A stretch of DNA of 64,000 nucleotides from Sinorhizobium fredii (GTDB lineage: Bacteria > Pseudomonadota > Alphaproteobacteria > Rhizobiales > Rhizobiaceae). Numbering within the stretch: position 1 is the first letter of the stretch; each line of letters opens with the position of its first letter. The stretch spans positions 1,694,501 through 1,758,500 of the forward strand of contig NZ_CP024307.1 in NCBI RefSeq assembly GCF_002944405.1. Direction: 5' to 3'. Of the stretch, positions 53,451-63,553 are shown piece after piece. The notes beneath the pieces are model-generated. The model did not search any database and was not told the origin of the DNA. It worked only from the letters and a program-made list of their open reading frames with translations. The position numbers were made by a program, and so were the translations under genes.

Positions 53451-55261
53451 TGCGCCGCTCCCTGCGGATTGGCCTGGCTCGAGCGATCCTCCTACTGAGC
53501 ATGCCGATTCTTCCCGGGGTGTCGGGAGATGTATCGGGCGACGAGTTGCCAACCGGTGCGTTGACAGCAAACTTTCCGGCGGACGAGGCGCAGCCTGCAC
53601 TCGGACGCACGCTGTCGGAACTAGCCGACCTCTACATTGCACGGCGCATCGACCGGACGACCGTAGAGCGCCATCTTGGCGAGTACCAGCAGATGCTGCG
53701 CCAGGCGGGCGCTGATGCGCTCTTAGCGGTTTCAGCACCCTCTCCGCTTGCGGGCACCGTTGCGGACCTACCTGACGGCCGCCTCGCGCTCAATCTCTAC
53801 GAGCGCGCTATTACCCTCGGGGATTCGGGCGCTTTGATCGGAGTGGGTAATCTGTATTTACGGGGACAATTCCTCGAGGGAGCTCCTGAACCGGAAAGAG
53901 CATTCGAGGCGTACGCCAGAGCCGCAGCGCAAGGCAATCTGGAAGGCAAGCTCCGGGTCGCCGAGTTACGAATTCGCGGCGAAGGAACCGAACGCGACAT
54001 CGTGGCTGGCTTCACAGCGCTGCAGGAGCTGACGCGGGCCGATGATGCGCGTGTGCTACAGGCGCTCGCTGGCCTATGCCTGTCTGGACGTATAGCCGTG
54101 CGGTCGGATCTGGCATTGACAGCCTTGGAGAGAGCCGCCGCTATATTCGGCTCCGCCGAGGCTTATTTGCGACTGGGCGATCTCTATTCACGTGGGGAGG
54201 ATGTGCCAGCAGATTACTTCCTCGCCATCGAACACTACCGGCGGGCAGCGGCGAAAGGCTCCATCGACGCGACCGTGAAAATTGCGGAGATGCAAGCGCG
54301 AGGCCAGGGCACGCGGAAAGACGTTATCGGCGCGCTGGCAGAACTTCACGACCTTGGCAGAAGTGGTGAAGCGCGGGCTTTGCTTGCTCTCGGCGATCAC
54401 TATGGAACGGGCGAGGTCGTGCCGATCGAAGCGAGTTTGGCGAGGAACTACTATGAATCGGCTGCCGGGAAAGGCAGCACGACTGCACTTCTTCGCCTCG
54501 GTGACGGCTACCGCAAAGGACTTTTCGGCTCGCGTAACCTCGCGAAGGCCGCAGACTCCTACCGGAAGGCCTGGGAGGCGGGGAATCGCGGTGCGGCCAT
54601 CGCTCTGGGTGTCCTCGAGGCCTCCGCCGGCCGGAAAAGAATCGCCGCAAACGGAACCGCTCGCCTGCGTCGGGCAGCAAATGAAGGTGTCGATGGAGCC
54701 GCCGTCGCCCTCGCCGACGCGATGTTCTACGGCTATGGCACCGCAAGGGATCCGTCCGGGGCTCTTAGTCTTCTCGAAGCGGCGCGAAGCAAGGGTGATC
54801 GCCAGGCTTTGCTCGCTTTAGTAGCAGCTTACCGGGACGGCAAGCAGGACGGCAAGGAGCGGCTTGTGCGAAAGGCCCCGAGAAAGGCAAAGGCACTGCT
54901 TACGGCATCGATCGAGATGCTGCCTGTGCCGGCAAGGAACGTTCAGCAATTTCTCTTTGCCGCGGCAACAGCGAAAACCAGGGCGTTCGCCGATCTCAAC
55001 CAGCGTCTGTCGGCTCTTTCTCAGCCGGAACGCAGGCAGATCGTACGTGATTTGCCCAAAGTCAATTCAGGTCTGTTCGCTTACGTCGTGAAGGCCCGTT
55101 TGAAAGAGCTGGGGGCTCGCATCGGAAGGATTGATGGGCGATTCAACCGGTCGTTCATCAGAGCCGTTGTAAAATACTGTCGCGCCACCGCTTCCAACCG
55201 TCGGTGCAACCGCGGCGCCAGAAATCCCGAGGTTGTCGAAATCGTGTCCTACGCTTTTTGA
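53450..55261 (+). CDS. Periplasmic Sel1-repeat protein of the polysaccharide locus
   Basis: A 603-residue protein with a signal peptide (LRIGLARAILLLSMPILPGVSG) and about ten Sel1/TPR-like repeats between residues about 110 and 510 (for example ALIGVGNLYLRGQFLEGAPEPERAFEAYARAAAQG). Similar repeat proteins (AlgK-like) scaffold periplasmic polysaccharide export; others such as ExoR regulate it. The C-terminal 60 residues are basic and Cys-containing. It starts inside the preceding stop, so it belongs to the operon. Which role applies here is not clear, with scaffolding more likely than regulation given the position. Confidence 0.85.
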   Translation: MRRSLRIGLARAILLLSMPILPGVSGDVSGDELPTGALTANFPADEAQPALGRTLSELADLYIARRIDRTTVERHLGEYQQMLRQAGADALLAVSAPSPLAGTVADLPDGRLALNLYERAITLGDSGALIGVGNLYLRGQFLEGAPEPERAFEAYARAAAQGNLEGKLRVAELRIRGEGTERDIVAGFTALQELTRADDARVLQALAGLCLSGRIAVRSDLALTALERAAAIFGSAEAYLRLGDLYSRGEDVPADYFLAIEHYRRAAAKGSIDATVKIAEMQARGQGTRKDVIGALAELHDLGRSGEARALLALGDHYGTGEVVPIEASLARNYYESAAGKGSTTALLRLGDGYRKGLFGSRNLAKAADSYRKAWEAGNRGAAIALGVLEASAGRKRIAANGTARLRRAANEGVDGAAVALADAMFYGYGTARDPSGALSLLEAARSKGDRQALLALVAAYRDGKQDGKERLVRKAPRKAKALLTASIEMLPVPARNVQQFLFAAATAKTRAFADLNQRLSALSQPERRQIVRDLPKVNSGLFAYVVKARLKELGARIGRIDGRFNRSFIRAVVKYCRATASNRRCNRGARNPEVVEIVSYAF

Positions 55262-55312
55262 AAGGTGCCAACCGGCTTTACTATCCACTCCAGAAGCCGT
55301 CCGTTTGAAGTG

Positions 55313-56326
55313 CTACAGCACTCTTCGTGCGTCTGAAACGCACGGCGCTCTGGAAAGGCGATCTTCCCATATGAGCGCCGTTCGTATGATGAAAGAAAGA
55401 TCATCATATTGCGGCTTCCAGTCGAGTTCCTGCATCGCGACGGTGGGGTTGGCGACGATCGATACCGGATCCCCTGGTCGGCGGGCCCCTTTGCGCACCG
55501 GGAAATCGACGCCGGAAACCGCTTTGACCTGATCCAATACCTCCAGCACCGAGAAGCCACGGCCATAGCCGCAGTTCGCAATGATCGACCTGCCGCCGGC
55601 ACGCATGCGCTGCACGGCTTTCAAGTGGGCATTTGCAAGGTCCGTGACGTGAATGTAATCGCGAACGCAGGTGCCGTCTGGCGTCGGATAGTCGGTGCCG
55701 TACACTTCGATGCCGTTGCGCTTGCCGAGCGCGGCTTCGATCGCGACCTTGATGAGATGGGTGGCACCAGCTGTCGACTGACCGGTGCGGCCATGTGGGT
55801 CTGCGCCTGCAACATTGAAATAGCGCAGCGCCGTATAGGTGAAGTCGTATGCGGCCGCGATGTCGCGCAGCATCATTTCGGTCATTAGTTTCGATGTGCC
55901 GTAGGGTGACTCGGGGTGCAGCGCTGCGGTCTCGGCCACTGGTCCGGCATTCTCCGGCGTGCCATACACCGCGGCCGTGGAGGAAAATACGAAATACGGC
56001 ACCTTGCCTTCAAGAGCGGCGGCGATCAGAGCGCACGAACTGACGGTGTTGTTTTCGTAATAGGACAGCGGATCGGCGATCGATTCCGGAACGGTGATCG
56101 AGCCGGCGAAATGGACGATTGTATCGATTGCATTTTCGGAGAAGATCATCCGGAGAAGACCACGGTCCGCAATGTCACCTTCGTAAAAACGGGCTGCCGG
56201 GCCGACTGCCCAGCGGAACCCGGTCGACAACCGATCGAGCACGACAACCTCTTCACCGGCATCGATGAGCAGGCAGACCATGTGGCTACCAATGTAGCCC
56301 GCTCCGCCCGTAACCAGGACCGACAT
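55313..56326 (-). CDS. galE: UDP-glucose 4-epimerase
   Basis: A 337-residue extended SDR enzyme that interconverts UDP-glucose and UDP-galactose using bound NAD. Gly-rich Rossmann motif VTGGAGYIG (5-13), FSSTAAVYG, the catalytic YGTSK (Y142, K146), and RYFNVAGADP. ATG at 56326 fits the family; a GTG at 56335 is possible. It is the only clearly assigned gene of the locus on the minus strand and converges with the Sel1 gene, so it supplies UDP-galactose under separate control. Confidence 0.95.
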   Translation of the reverse strand: MSVLVTGGAGYIGSHMVCLLIDAGEEVVVLDRLSTGFRWAVGPAARFYEGDIADRGLLRMIFSENAIDTIVHFAGSITVPESIADPLSYYENNTVSSCALIAAALEGKVPYFVFSSTAAVYGTPENAGPVAETAALHPESPYGTSKLMTEMMLRDIAAAYDFTYTALRYFNVAGADPHGRTGQSTAGATHLIKVAIEAALGKRNGIEVYGTDYPTPDGTCVRDYIHVTDLANAHLKAVQRMRAGGRSIIANCGYGRGFSVLEVLDQVKAVSGVDFPVRKGARRPGDPVSIVANPTVAMQELDWKPQYDDLSFIIRTALIWEDRLSRAPCVSDARRVL

Positions 56327-57080
56327 CACTGCCACTCCTATGTGCCATCCGTTGCTTCGCCGGTGATCGCCGGAATTCGTCTCGGCCTACTGGGGCTCAC
56401 CGGTCCTGGCATCGCGGAAACCGCACTGCCGCGACGCCAGCAGGAAGCACTCGTGAAAACCAGTGCGTTGCGACTCGAACGCCTGCAAATACTCAGAAGT
56501 TCGAGCCGGCTCTCGCTCGAGAGGTACTCCGCCCCCGGTTCGGGGGATGCCTGTCGCTCTAAGGCATAATAAAGCCAAAGGAGACGTAAGTTCAAGTTTT
56601 CCATATAGTACATTTGGTTGGTTCAGTATGCGTAGATCTAATTAACCCATTAGGGGTAAAACTCCGGAACTATTGCTGAGTTGACATCGAGCACGCTGTA
56701 ACTTTATTCGATGGCTCGCCTAATGCGTTGATTGAAACCGACAGTACGCGCTCGGGTTCCCCAAACCGGGCAAGGAGGCGCGGCTGCTGATGTTAAAAAG
56801 ACAATAAAGGTAGCCCAAACGGGCTATGTACTGAAATCTCTAGACTAAAAGTTCAAAATGCAGCTCACCTATACATACTTCCAACTGGTTTGGATTTATG
56901 CTAAATTCTAACCCTCGTACTAGCTCTTTTGGAGAGCAGTGATAACGCCAACCAAGCCAATTTTTCATATCTATTTGCTTTGGCTTCGCAGGTGCTTTTG
57001 ATAGGCATTTTTGAGCGGTGTTGGGTGCGGTTCAGCCGGTCCTTTCCGTCTCATACTGCCGCGAGAGCGGAGTTTCCAAC
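56327..57080. other. AT-rich non-coding region between galE and the mannose genes
   Basis: About 750 bp, clearly more AT-rich than the neighbours, with no supported gene (a 91-residue minus-strand frame at 56338-56613 lacks a good start). TTGACA (56681-56686) followed after 16 bases by TTTATT (56703-56708) is a candidate promoter reading right. It probably holds the regulatory region for galE and the phosphohexomutase operon. Confidence 0.5.
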
Positions 57081-57335
57081 ATGTCAGTGGCTCGACTCAG
57101 AGACAGCACCGCGCTCGAACTGCATGCACCGAGCGCAAAGACAGATTTCAATCCGCGTGAGAGCACTACCAAGGTGCATACCCGGACTGTCGTGAAAGAG
57201 CCGAAGGTTACGAAGGGGAACAGTGTTGCTTACAAGTTGAGAGATATGCTTTCCCTCGAGGCCGAGCCGGGAATGGCGCAACCACGATCCTGCAGTCGCT
57301 CCGAACTTTGGCGGTGCGCGGGACGGTGCAGGTGA
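57081..57335 (+). CDS. Doubtful small protein before the phosphohexomutase
   Basis: An 84-residue frame with GGAG nine bases before the ATG at 57081. Composition is Lys/Ser/Thr/Arg-rich (STTKVHTRTVVKEPKVTKGNSVAYKLRDML), with no family likeness. It overlaps the start of the next gene. It may be a leader, a remnant of a longer N-terminus, or not a gene. Confidence 0.3.
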   Translation: MSVARLRDSTALELHAPSAKTDFNPRESTTKVHTRTVVKEPKVTKGNSVAYKLRDMLSLEAEPGMAQPRSCSRSELWRCAGRCR

Positions 57336-58879
57336 AAATCGTCCGTGCCGGCTCGTCACAAGCGCCTGAGCCCCTCCAACATGCCGGACCCGACAAGCTT
57401 ACCGACGAGACAAGGACGTTGATAAGGCCGACCGGGTTTCGGGAATATGATGGCCGTTGGTGGTTCGGCCGACCCGGTGCTGGCAAGACCCCGGAGCTGA
57501 ACTTGATGGGCGCGCAGGCGCTGGGAATGGGGCTCGGCACCTTCATTCGACGCTCGGGCGCCGGCCCGGAAATCGTGACGGGACACGACTTTCGCTCCTA
57601 TTCGCTGGCAATCAAGCTCGCGTTGGTTTGCGGGCTGATGGCCGCGGGCGCGCGCGTCAAGGACATCGGGCTGGCGCTGTCTCCGATGGCGTACTTCGCG
57701 CAGTTCGCGCTCGACACGCGCTCTGTGGCGATGGTGACCGCTTCGCACAACGAAAACGGCTGGACCGGCTTCAAAATGGGCGTGGCCCGTCCGTTGACCT
57801 TTGGGCCGGACGAGATGGCGCAGTTGAGAAGAATCGTGCTGGAAGCCGACTTCGACCTGACCGGCGGCGGAGCCTACGAGTTCGTTCCAGACTTCCGCCG
57901 GCGCTATATCGACGATCTGGTCCGCTGCAGGCGCATCGGTCGGAGACTAAAGGTCGTCGCGGCCTGCGGCAACGGCACGGCCGGCGCTTTCGCGCCTGAG
58001 GTTTTGGAGCGGATCGGCTGCGAGGTGATCGTGCTCGACTGCGAGCTCGACCATTCCTTTCCTCGCTATAATCCCAATCCCGAGGACCTGAAGATGCTGC
58101 GCGCCATTCGCGACAAGGTGCTGGAAAGCGGCGCGGATGTCGGACTGGGCTTCGATGGCGACGGTGACCGCCTCGGGGTCGTCGACAACGAAGGCAGGAA
58201 GATCTTCGCCGACAAGGTTGGAGTGATGCTGGCGCGGGATCTTTCCGCCTTGCATCCGGCTTCGACCTTCGTGGTCGACGTCAAATCGACCGGCCTGTTT
58301 GCGACCGATCCGGTGCTGCAGGCAAACGGCGCTCACACCGATTATTGGAAGACCGGCCACTCCTACATCAAGCGCAGGGTCGCCGAATTGGGGGCCATTG
58401 CGGGATTCGAGAAGTCGGGCCATTTCTTCTTCGCCCCCCCGCTAGGGCGCGGCTACGACGATGGGCTTGCCGCCGCGATCGCCGTTTGCGAGATGCTTGA
58501 CCGCAATCCGGGCAGCAACTTGGCCGATCTCTACCGGGCACTGCCGGTGACTTGGGCCTCGCCGACGATGTCTCCATACTGCGACGATGAGGTCAAGTAC
58601 GCCGTCGTCGAGCACACTAAAGAGCGTTTCTGGACGATGCGGCAGGAGGGACTGCCGATCGCCGGCCAGAAGATCATCGATCTCACCACCGTCAACGGCG
58701 TGCGGGTCACAGTCGAGGACGGGACTTGGGGACTGGTTCGGGCCTCTTCCAACAAGCCGGAACTGGTCGTGGTAGTGGAAAGCCCCGTTTCGGGAGCGCG
58801 CCGGCATGCGATGTTCGAGGCTATCGACCGGATACTCCGGGAGCATGCGGAGGTCGGCGCCTATAACCAGAGCCTTTAG
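57326..58879 (+). CDS. Phosphomannomutase/phosphoglucomutase
   Basis: About 517 residues from a GTG at 57326 (in-frame TTG 57308 and GTG 57314 also possible). It has the alpha-D-phosphohexomutase order: RPTGFREYDGRWW, the phosphoserine loop VTASHNENGWTG (S140), the metal loop GFDGDGDRLG (D277, D279, D281), EKSGHFFF sugar-binding loop and the C-terminal phosphate-binding region RASSNKPELVVVVE. It interconverts Man-6-P and Man-1-P (or Glc). Together with the following ManC-PMI gene it makes GDP-mannose. The first about 30 residues are unusual for the family. Confidence 0.9.
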   Translation: MQVKIVRAGSSQAPEPLQHAGPDKLTDETRTLIRPTGFREYDGRWWFGRPGAGKTPELNLMGAQALGMGLGTFIRRSGAGPEIVTGHDFRSYSLAIKLALVCGLMAAGARVKDIGLALSPMAYFAQFALDTRSVAMVTASHNENGWTGFKMGVARPLTFGPDEMAQLRRIVLEADFDLTGGGAYEFVPDFRRRYIDDLVRCRRIGRRLKVVAACGNGTAGAFAPEVLERIGCEVIVLDCELDHSFPRYNPNPEDLKMLRAIRDKVLESGADVGLGFDGDGDRLGVVDNEGRKIFADKVGVMLARDLSALHPASTFVVDVKSTGLFATDPVLQANGAHTDYWKTGHSYIKRRVAELGAIAGFEKSGHFFFAPPLGRGYDDGLAAAIAVCEMLDRNPGSNLADLYRALPVTWASPTMSPYCDDEVKYAVVEHTKERFWTMRQEGLPIAGQKIIDLTTVNGVRVTVEDGTWGLVRASSNKPELVVVVESPVSGARRHAMFEAIDRILREHAEVGAYNQSL

Positions 58880-58932
58880 CGCGGTGAAGACGATCGCGCG
58901 GCATCCCATCCCCCGGAAGGAAGGGCGAGTGC

Positions 58933-61232
58933 ATGGCAGAGCGGATCTCCTGCTTCGTGATGTGTGGAGGCGTCGGCTCGCGGCTTTGGCCGCTGTCGCG
59001 CGAGGACTATCCCAAGCAGTTCCACGACCTTGTCGGCCACGGCTCGATGCTCGCCAGCACCGTCGTGCGGTTGGGGGCCAGGGGAGCCGGCGATACGCCT
59101 GTCTACGTGATCGCCTCGGAGCGCCATGCCGACCGGGTGAGATCTGACATTGCTGGCATCGAATTGGCGGGCGGGCACCTGATCTTTGAGCCTATCGGGC
59201 GAAACACGGCCGCCGCCGTAGCTGTGGCCGCACTCGAGACGATTGCCGTCCACGGTGACGGGCTGGTTCTGACCGTTCCCTCCGACCACGAGATTTCCAC
59301 CGACGAGCAGTTCTGGGAAACCGTGGAAAGGGGCGTGACTTCCGCTCAAGCGGGAAAGCTCGTTGTCTTCGCATCTGGCCGGACCGCCCGGAGACCGGCT
59401 ACGGCTATATCGAGGTAGTCGGCGATGGCGATGTCCGAGATGTCGCCCGCTTCGTCGAGAAGCCCGGTCTCAAGGCTGCCAAAGCCTATATCGCGTCTGG
59501 AAAGTTTCTCTGGAATGCCGGCATTTTCCTGTTCCGCGCCACCACCATGCGCTCCGCTTTCCGCAAACACCAGGTCGAGATGTGGGTAAAGACGGAGCGC
59601 GCGCTCGCAGCAGCGTTCAGGGATCTGTCGGGCACCTATTTGCCGCTTGGGCTCTATTCGACGATACCGTCTATCTCGATCGACTATGCCATCATGGAGC
59701 ATGCTAGCGACATCGCGATGGTACCGGCGAGCTTCCAGTGGAGCGATCTCGGTTCCTGGCAGTCTCTGCTCGACATCAGTCGTACGGATGCGAAGGGCAA
59801 CGTCGTGGCAGGCGACGTTATCGCGATCGACTGCAAGCACTCCTACCTGCGCAGTCAGGGCCGGCTGCTCTCGGTGGTCGGGCTAAGGGACATCGCGATC
59901 GTGGCAACGGCCGACGCGACCTTTGTTGCCCCTGTTGCCAAGAGCCAGGACGTCAGACGAATCGTCGAACAACTGGAGAGGAGCGGGCGCCTGGAGGGGA
60001 AGTTCACACCCGCGGCCGGCCGCGTGCTGCTGCCCGGCGCCTGGAGGAAGCGCGTCGCCCACTGGTTGTTCGACGAAACGCTGCCGCTGTGGTCGACCGC
60101 AGGCGTCGACGAGCGTCACGGCGGTTTCCACGAAGCGCTGAGCTTCGAGGCTATGCCGCTTATGAAGCCGAAGCGCATGCGTACGATGGCCCGCCAGGTC
60201 TGTGCCTTTTCAATGGCGAAGCTGCGCGGGTGGGAAGGTGATGCCGACCGGTTGATCGCACACGGTATCACTTTCATGGAGAAGGGGCGTACGAAACGCG
60301 GCGGTTGGGCGCGGATGCTCCACGTAGACGGCACGGTCGCCGACGCTTGTGAGGACGCTTTTGATCACGCGTGCGTGATGCTTATGCTCGCCTACGCTCA
60401 TCAGGCCGGCAATTCCGATGCGCTACGGCTCGGCCAGGAGACATTTGCATTCTTGGACTCGCATCTGGAGGATGAACGACTGACCGGCTTCTTGGAAACC
60501 TCGCAGGGGAGCGGGCAGCGACGGCGCAGTAACTCGCACATGCATTTGCTTGAAGCCTTCCTGGCTTGGTACGCGGCAACCGGAGAGCGGAGCTATTTGC
60601 GGCGTGCTGCCGGTATCATCGATCTTTTCCGCAGCCATTTTTTCGATGCGGAAAACTGGACGGTCGGCGAATATTTCGACGAAGCTTGGAGGCCTGCCCG
60701 CGGCGAGAAGGGCGAGTGGACCGAGCCCGGCCATCACTTCGAGTGGGCTTCGCTGTTGGTTGATTTCGCAGCGGAGAGTGGGCAGGCCGATCTGACTACC
60801 TTTGCCCGCAAGCTCTACGCCTCCGCGGTCGCCAACGGGCTCAATCGCTCGACCGGGCTCGCCTATGGCGCGGTGTCGCGCTCGGGCCTTCCGCTCGACC
60901 TCGTCTCTCGCAGCTGGCCGCAGGCCGAGGCAATCAAGGCCGCGCTCGGGCTGGAAGGCACCGGTGGACCGGGTCTTAAGCCCGAAATCGAGTCTCGGGT
61001 GGCCCGCCTGTTTCACTGGCACATCGACCCGGCGCCCCTCGGCATGTGGATTGATCGCATTGATGAAAACGGCAGGGCACTCGCGACCGAGGTGCCGGCC
61101 TCAATTTTCTACCATCTCGTCACCGCGCTCATGCTGTACCTCGACAAGACGGAAGGCGCCGAGCCGGTCGACCAATTGCCTGCATCTCCCGATCGCAGTC
61201 CCACGGAGGCGGGTCGCTATTCCGCAAAATAG
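58933..61232 (+). pseudogene. Mannose-1-phosphate guanylyltransferase-mannose-6-phosphate isomerase fusion, frameshifted
   Basis: A fusion of about 766 residues. The first part is ManC-like: FVMCGGVGSRLWPLSREDYPKQFHDL, then VPSDHEI. At about 59370 (GTCTTCGCATCTGG) one base is missing: the frame ends after ...LVVFASGRTARRPATAISR, while the next frame reads IWPDRPETGYGYIEVVGDGDV...FVEKPGLKAAKAY, the expected continuation. The second half (from about 60050, AWRKRVAHWLFDETLPLW) is an AGE-fold isomerase/epimerase ending at 61232, with RRSNSHMHLLEAFLAW. Inserting one G restores the frame. It supplies GDP-mannose with the upstream mutase. The break inactivates the ManC part unless the error is in the sequence; the second half could still start internally. 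Confidence 0.85.
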
Positions 61233-61464
61233 TCGTGGCACACCGACGCGAGGAGTGCAGTCGTGCGGACGGTCACGCCGCCGCCGATCCGGCTGATCGA
61301 CCACCGCAACCCGTCGGCCCGAGCGGCCAACTCGTACGCGATCGACATGCCTCCAAGAAGCGCGTCGCGTTGCAGCCACGCCAGCTCTTATGATGCCGGT
61401 GGCTTCAGAGGATTGAAATCCGTGGGAGACATGACGCTAGCTCCTTCCTTGGGATAATTGTCCG

Positions 61465-61715
61465 TCATCGATCGATCATGGGGTCCAGGGAGTGTGGCTC
61501 GTAGGCATCGAGAGCATGGGCAATTGCCTGAAGTCGACCTGCGCCGACCTTGCTGAGGCCGTTTTCGTATTCTGTATCTGTTGATATGTCACGCTAACGG
61601 CCATCGCGAGCGCGCTCTGTGTCATGCCCGTCAAGAGACGCCGCGCTCGGATTCTTCGGCCAACTTGAAGATCAATCGGGTCTGGTTTTCTGTTCTCCAG
61701 TGGACGGCTGAGCAA
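61465..61715 (-). pseudogene. XRE-family regulator with a one-base frameshift
   Basis: The minus strand starts with PDPIDLQVGRRIRARRLLTGMTQSALAMAVSVTYQQIQN, the helix-turn-helix region of rhizobial XRE regulators. At about 61570 one A is missing (QIQ then the family Lys-Tyr-Glu-Asn-Gly); the other frame continues YENGLSKVGAGRLQAIAHALDAYEPHS to a stop at 61467-61465. Restoring one base gives a normal protein. As it stands, the C-terminal part is scrambled. Confidence 0.78.
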
Positions 61716-62399
61716 TCAGTTCTCCCTGCAAGGTGAATTGGATGCGCTGCGCACGTCGCCTCAACGAAGCTGGCTTCAGCTCGCCGGGAAACGGAGTTAG
61801 GAGTGTAGCCACTCAACGGCGGTCTCTCTTAGAGCAAAAGAATTGGTGGCGCGTCAGACCTTTGACCGCCTCAGCATGCTGCCGGCACCAGACTAAAATC
61901 CCTTTGAGGTCAGGTAGGGCAGGGGGAGTTGTGCGATGCTGCGTGGCAGTTGCTCGGTCGGGGCTGCTGCAACGGAAGGACTGGTCGTCCGCCCTACTGA
62001 AGACAGGCAGGCGAGGGCGGCAGTGCACGTGGAGCAGATCCAGGTCAACAAGCGCCTTGCATCCGGCGCCAACAGGAGGAGTGCTCGCGACACGAAGCAG
62101 AGAGCGAGGCGAGAATTGCGGTCGATACTGGCGCGGCTGTACTTGGACTGATCGCGATCTCGGGCGGCTGGGCGCACGATGAAGCCGCCCGTGCTGCTGA
62201 TCGGCGGGCGCTTTGCTTGTGTGAATACTCGAGGACCGAGCAGAAACGAAACCTGACGATCGCCATTCGGCGCCAACGGCGGAGGCTGCGGTTCCTCGCA
62301 GCTCTCGCTTTTCCGTAATTCTTCTGGTGGTAGACATCGCAGCGGCGGAGTGGGCTTCGCCTTGGCGGTTACCGTCGCTTCAGGTCACCTGCAGATTAA
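61716..62399. other. Gene-poor stretch with a weak reading frame
   Basis: 684 bp without a supported gene. On the + strand one frame from about 62041 to the stop at 62316-62318 has plausible composition (EARIAVDTGAAVLGLIAISGGWAHDEAARAADRRAL) including a hydrophobic stretch, but has no start with a ribosome-binding site. It may be a decayed membrane-protein gene. Confidence 0.4.
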
Positions 62400-62492
62400 T
62401 TAAGCCAAGAATAATCCGATCATCGTCGCCGCGAAAATAGCGATCACCGCAGTAAGCGCGATTGACAACATGGTCCGCTGGTCAGAACTCAT
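62400..62492 (-). CDS. Thirty-residue membrane protein
   Basis: Short frame MSSDQRTMLSIALTAVIAIF followed by AATMIGLFLA and stop. GGAG lies eight bases before the ATG. Almost the whole chain is one transmembrane helix. Small single-helix proteins of this type often modulate membrane complexes. No family known; kept because start, ribosome-binding site and composition agree. Confidence 0.6.
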   Translation of the reverse strand: MSSDQRTMLSIALTAVIAIFAATMIGLFLA

Positions 62493-62745
62493 TCCAGTTG
62501 CTCCGTGGTCGATGATAGCAAAAGAGCAGTGCGAATCAGTTCTTGCTTCCCGCTCGACTGCCGCCGCGATGTGCTCCGGCTGTTCATGTTCGAGGCCGAC
62601 CACGTGGTTTCGGGTCTCACGCATGGATACGATGATTTCGTCGAGCTTGGCGTGGATGGCGAAGTGTCGCGATAGCCTTGAATCAGCCGCTTAAAAGCTT
62701 GAAGAAGGGACGTTGCGCTTTCGCCTCAGTTGAGGGAGTCGCGTC

Positions 62746-62961
62746 ATGTATCCTGCCAGCCAAGTAACTTGTGAATCTCCTCTCGGACCGGACGACCTCT
62801 GTCTGCTGCAGAGAGTTTTCGACTGCGAATTGGAGCTTCGAAAGCTCCGGGCCGACAGCGAAGAAGCGGAAATACTCGCGCAAAGGCTGATCGACCTGTT
62901 CCAGTCGGGCATAAGGAGGGAGGAAGCCCTGCGAGACGTGCTCACAAATAGTAATTGGTAA
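62746..62961 (+). CDS. Small rhizobial hypothetical protein
   Basis: A 71-residue protein, LGPDDLCLLQRVFDCELELRKLRADSEEAEILAQRLIDLFQSGIRREEALRDVL, helical and acidic. The pattern of a Leu-rich helix followed by SEEAE.LA.R.I.LF..GI is familiar from unnamed rhizobial proteins. ATG at 62746 with GAGGGAG upstream. Function unknown. Confidence 0.72.
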   Translation: MYPASQVTCESPLGPDDLCLLQRVFDCELELRKLRADSEEAEILAQRLIDLFQSGIRREEALRDVLTNSNW

Positions 62962-63302
62962 ACTGCCGATCGGCGGGGGCATGGTTCGAGCGGCGTTGTC
63001 CCTTACGGACTTCCGGCAGCGCCTTTCGAAAAGGTCGTCCAGTTCAGCGCTCTTTATCGAGAGCAGTTGTTTTCGATGTTGCGGCAGAGCCATCGCCAAG
63101 CGGGCTCTGCCCACTCGAACTCTAGACATGTTTTCGCCTGCGGAATTATCTTAAGCCGGCCTTCATTTAGCCGATTGAGCAGGGCGATGACTATTTCCCC
63201 GTCACTGATACCGCTTTCGGGAGACAGAAAGTTTCTAATGTCCCGCCGGCAGGGAACCCGCGAACGCCATCTTCGTTCTCCTGAACTACAAGGGAGGGCT
63301 CA
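62962..63302. other. Gap between two small genes
   Basis: 341 bp; no gene supported. An antisense frame (62683-63129) covers part of it but overlaps the better gene at 62746 and has no ribosome-binding site. Confidence 0.45.
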
Positions 63303-63488
63303 ATGTATCGCCTGCATCGTCAAGATATGCCCGAAAAGAAGGCCTCAACCGCGTTCCCGATCAGCCTGCTGTTGCTCTCGGTTGGCGTTATTCTGGCTTA
63401 CCTCGCGATCGGCGGGGCTTGGTCGGAAAATAAAACGGAAATGGTCGTCTACACACCGCAGACCGCAGAGGTCCCGAACCCCCGCTAG
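63303..63488 (+). CDS. Small single-pass membrane protein
   Basis: A 61-residue protein with AAGGGAGGG before the ATG at 63303. A basic N-terminus (MYRLHRQDMPEKKAS) is followed by a transmembrane helix (FPISLLLLSVGVILAYLAIGGAW) and a short polar tail. No family recognised. Confidence 0.7.
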   Translation: MYRLHRQDMPEKKASTAFPISLLLLSVGVILAYLAIGGAWSENKTEMVVYTPQTAEVPNPR

Positions 63489-63553
63489 GGCTTGTCGTAC
63501 GCGCCGGCTTTCCATGTTCGATGTAAGTTTGCGTGCATTTGGGAGGAGCCTTG

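Noticed and set aside
62683..63129. 148-residue minus-strand frame
   Set aside because: Overlaps the better-supported gene at 62746 and has no ribosome-binding site.
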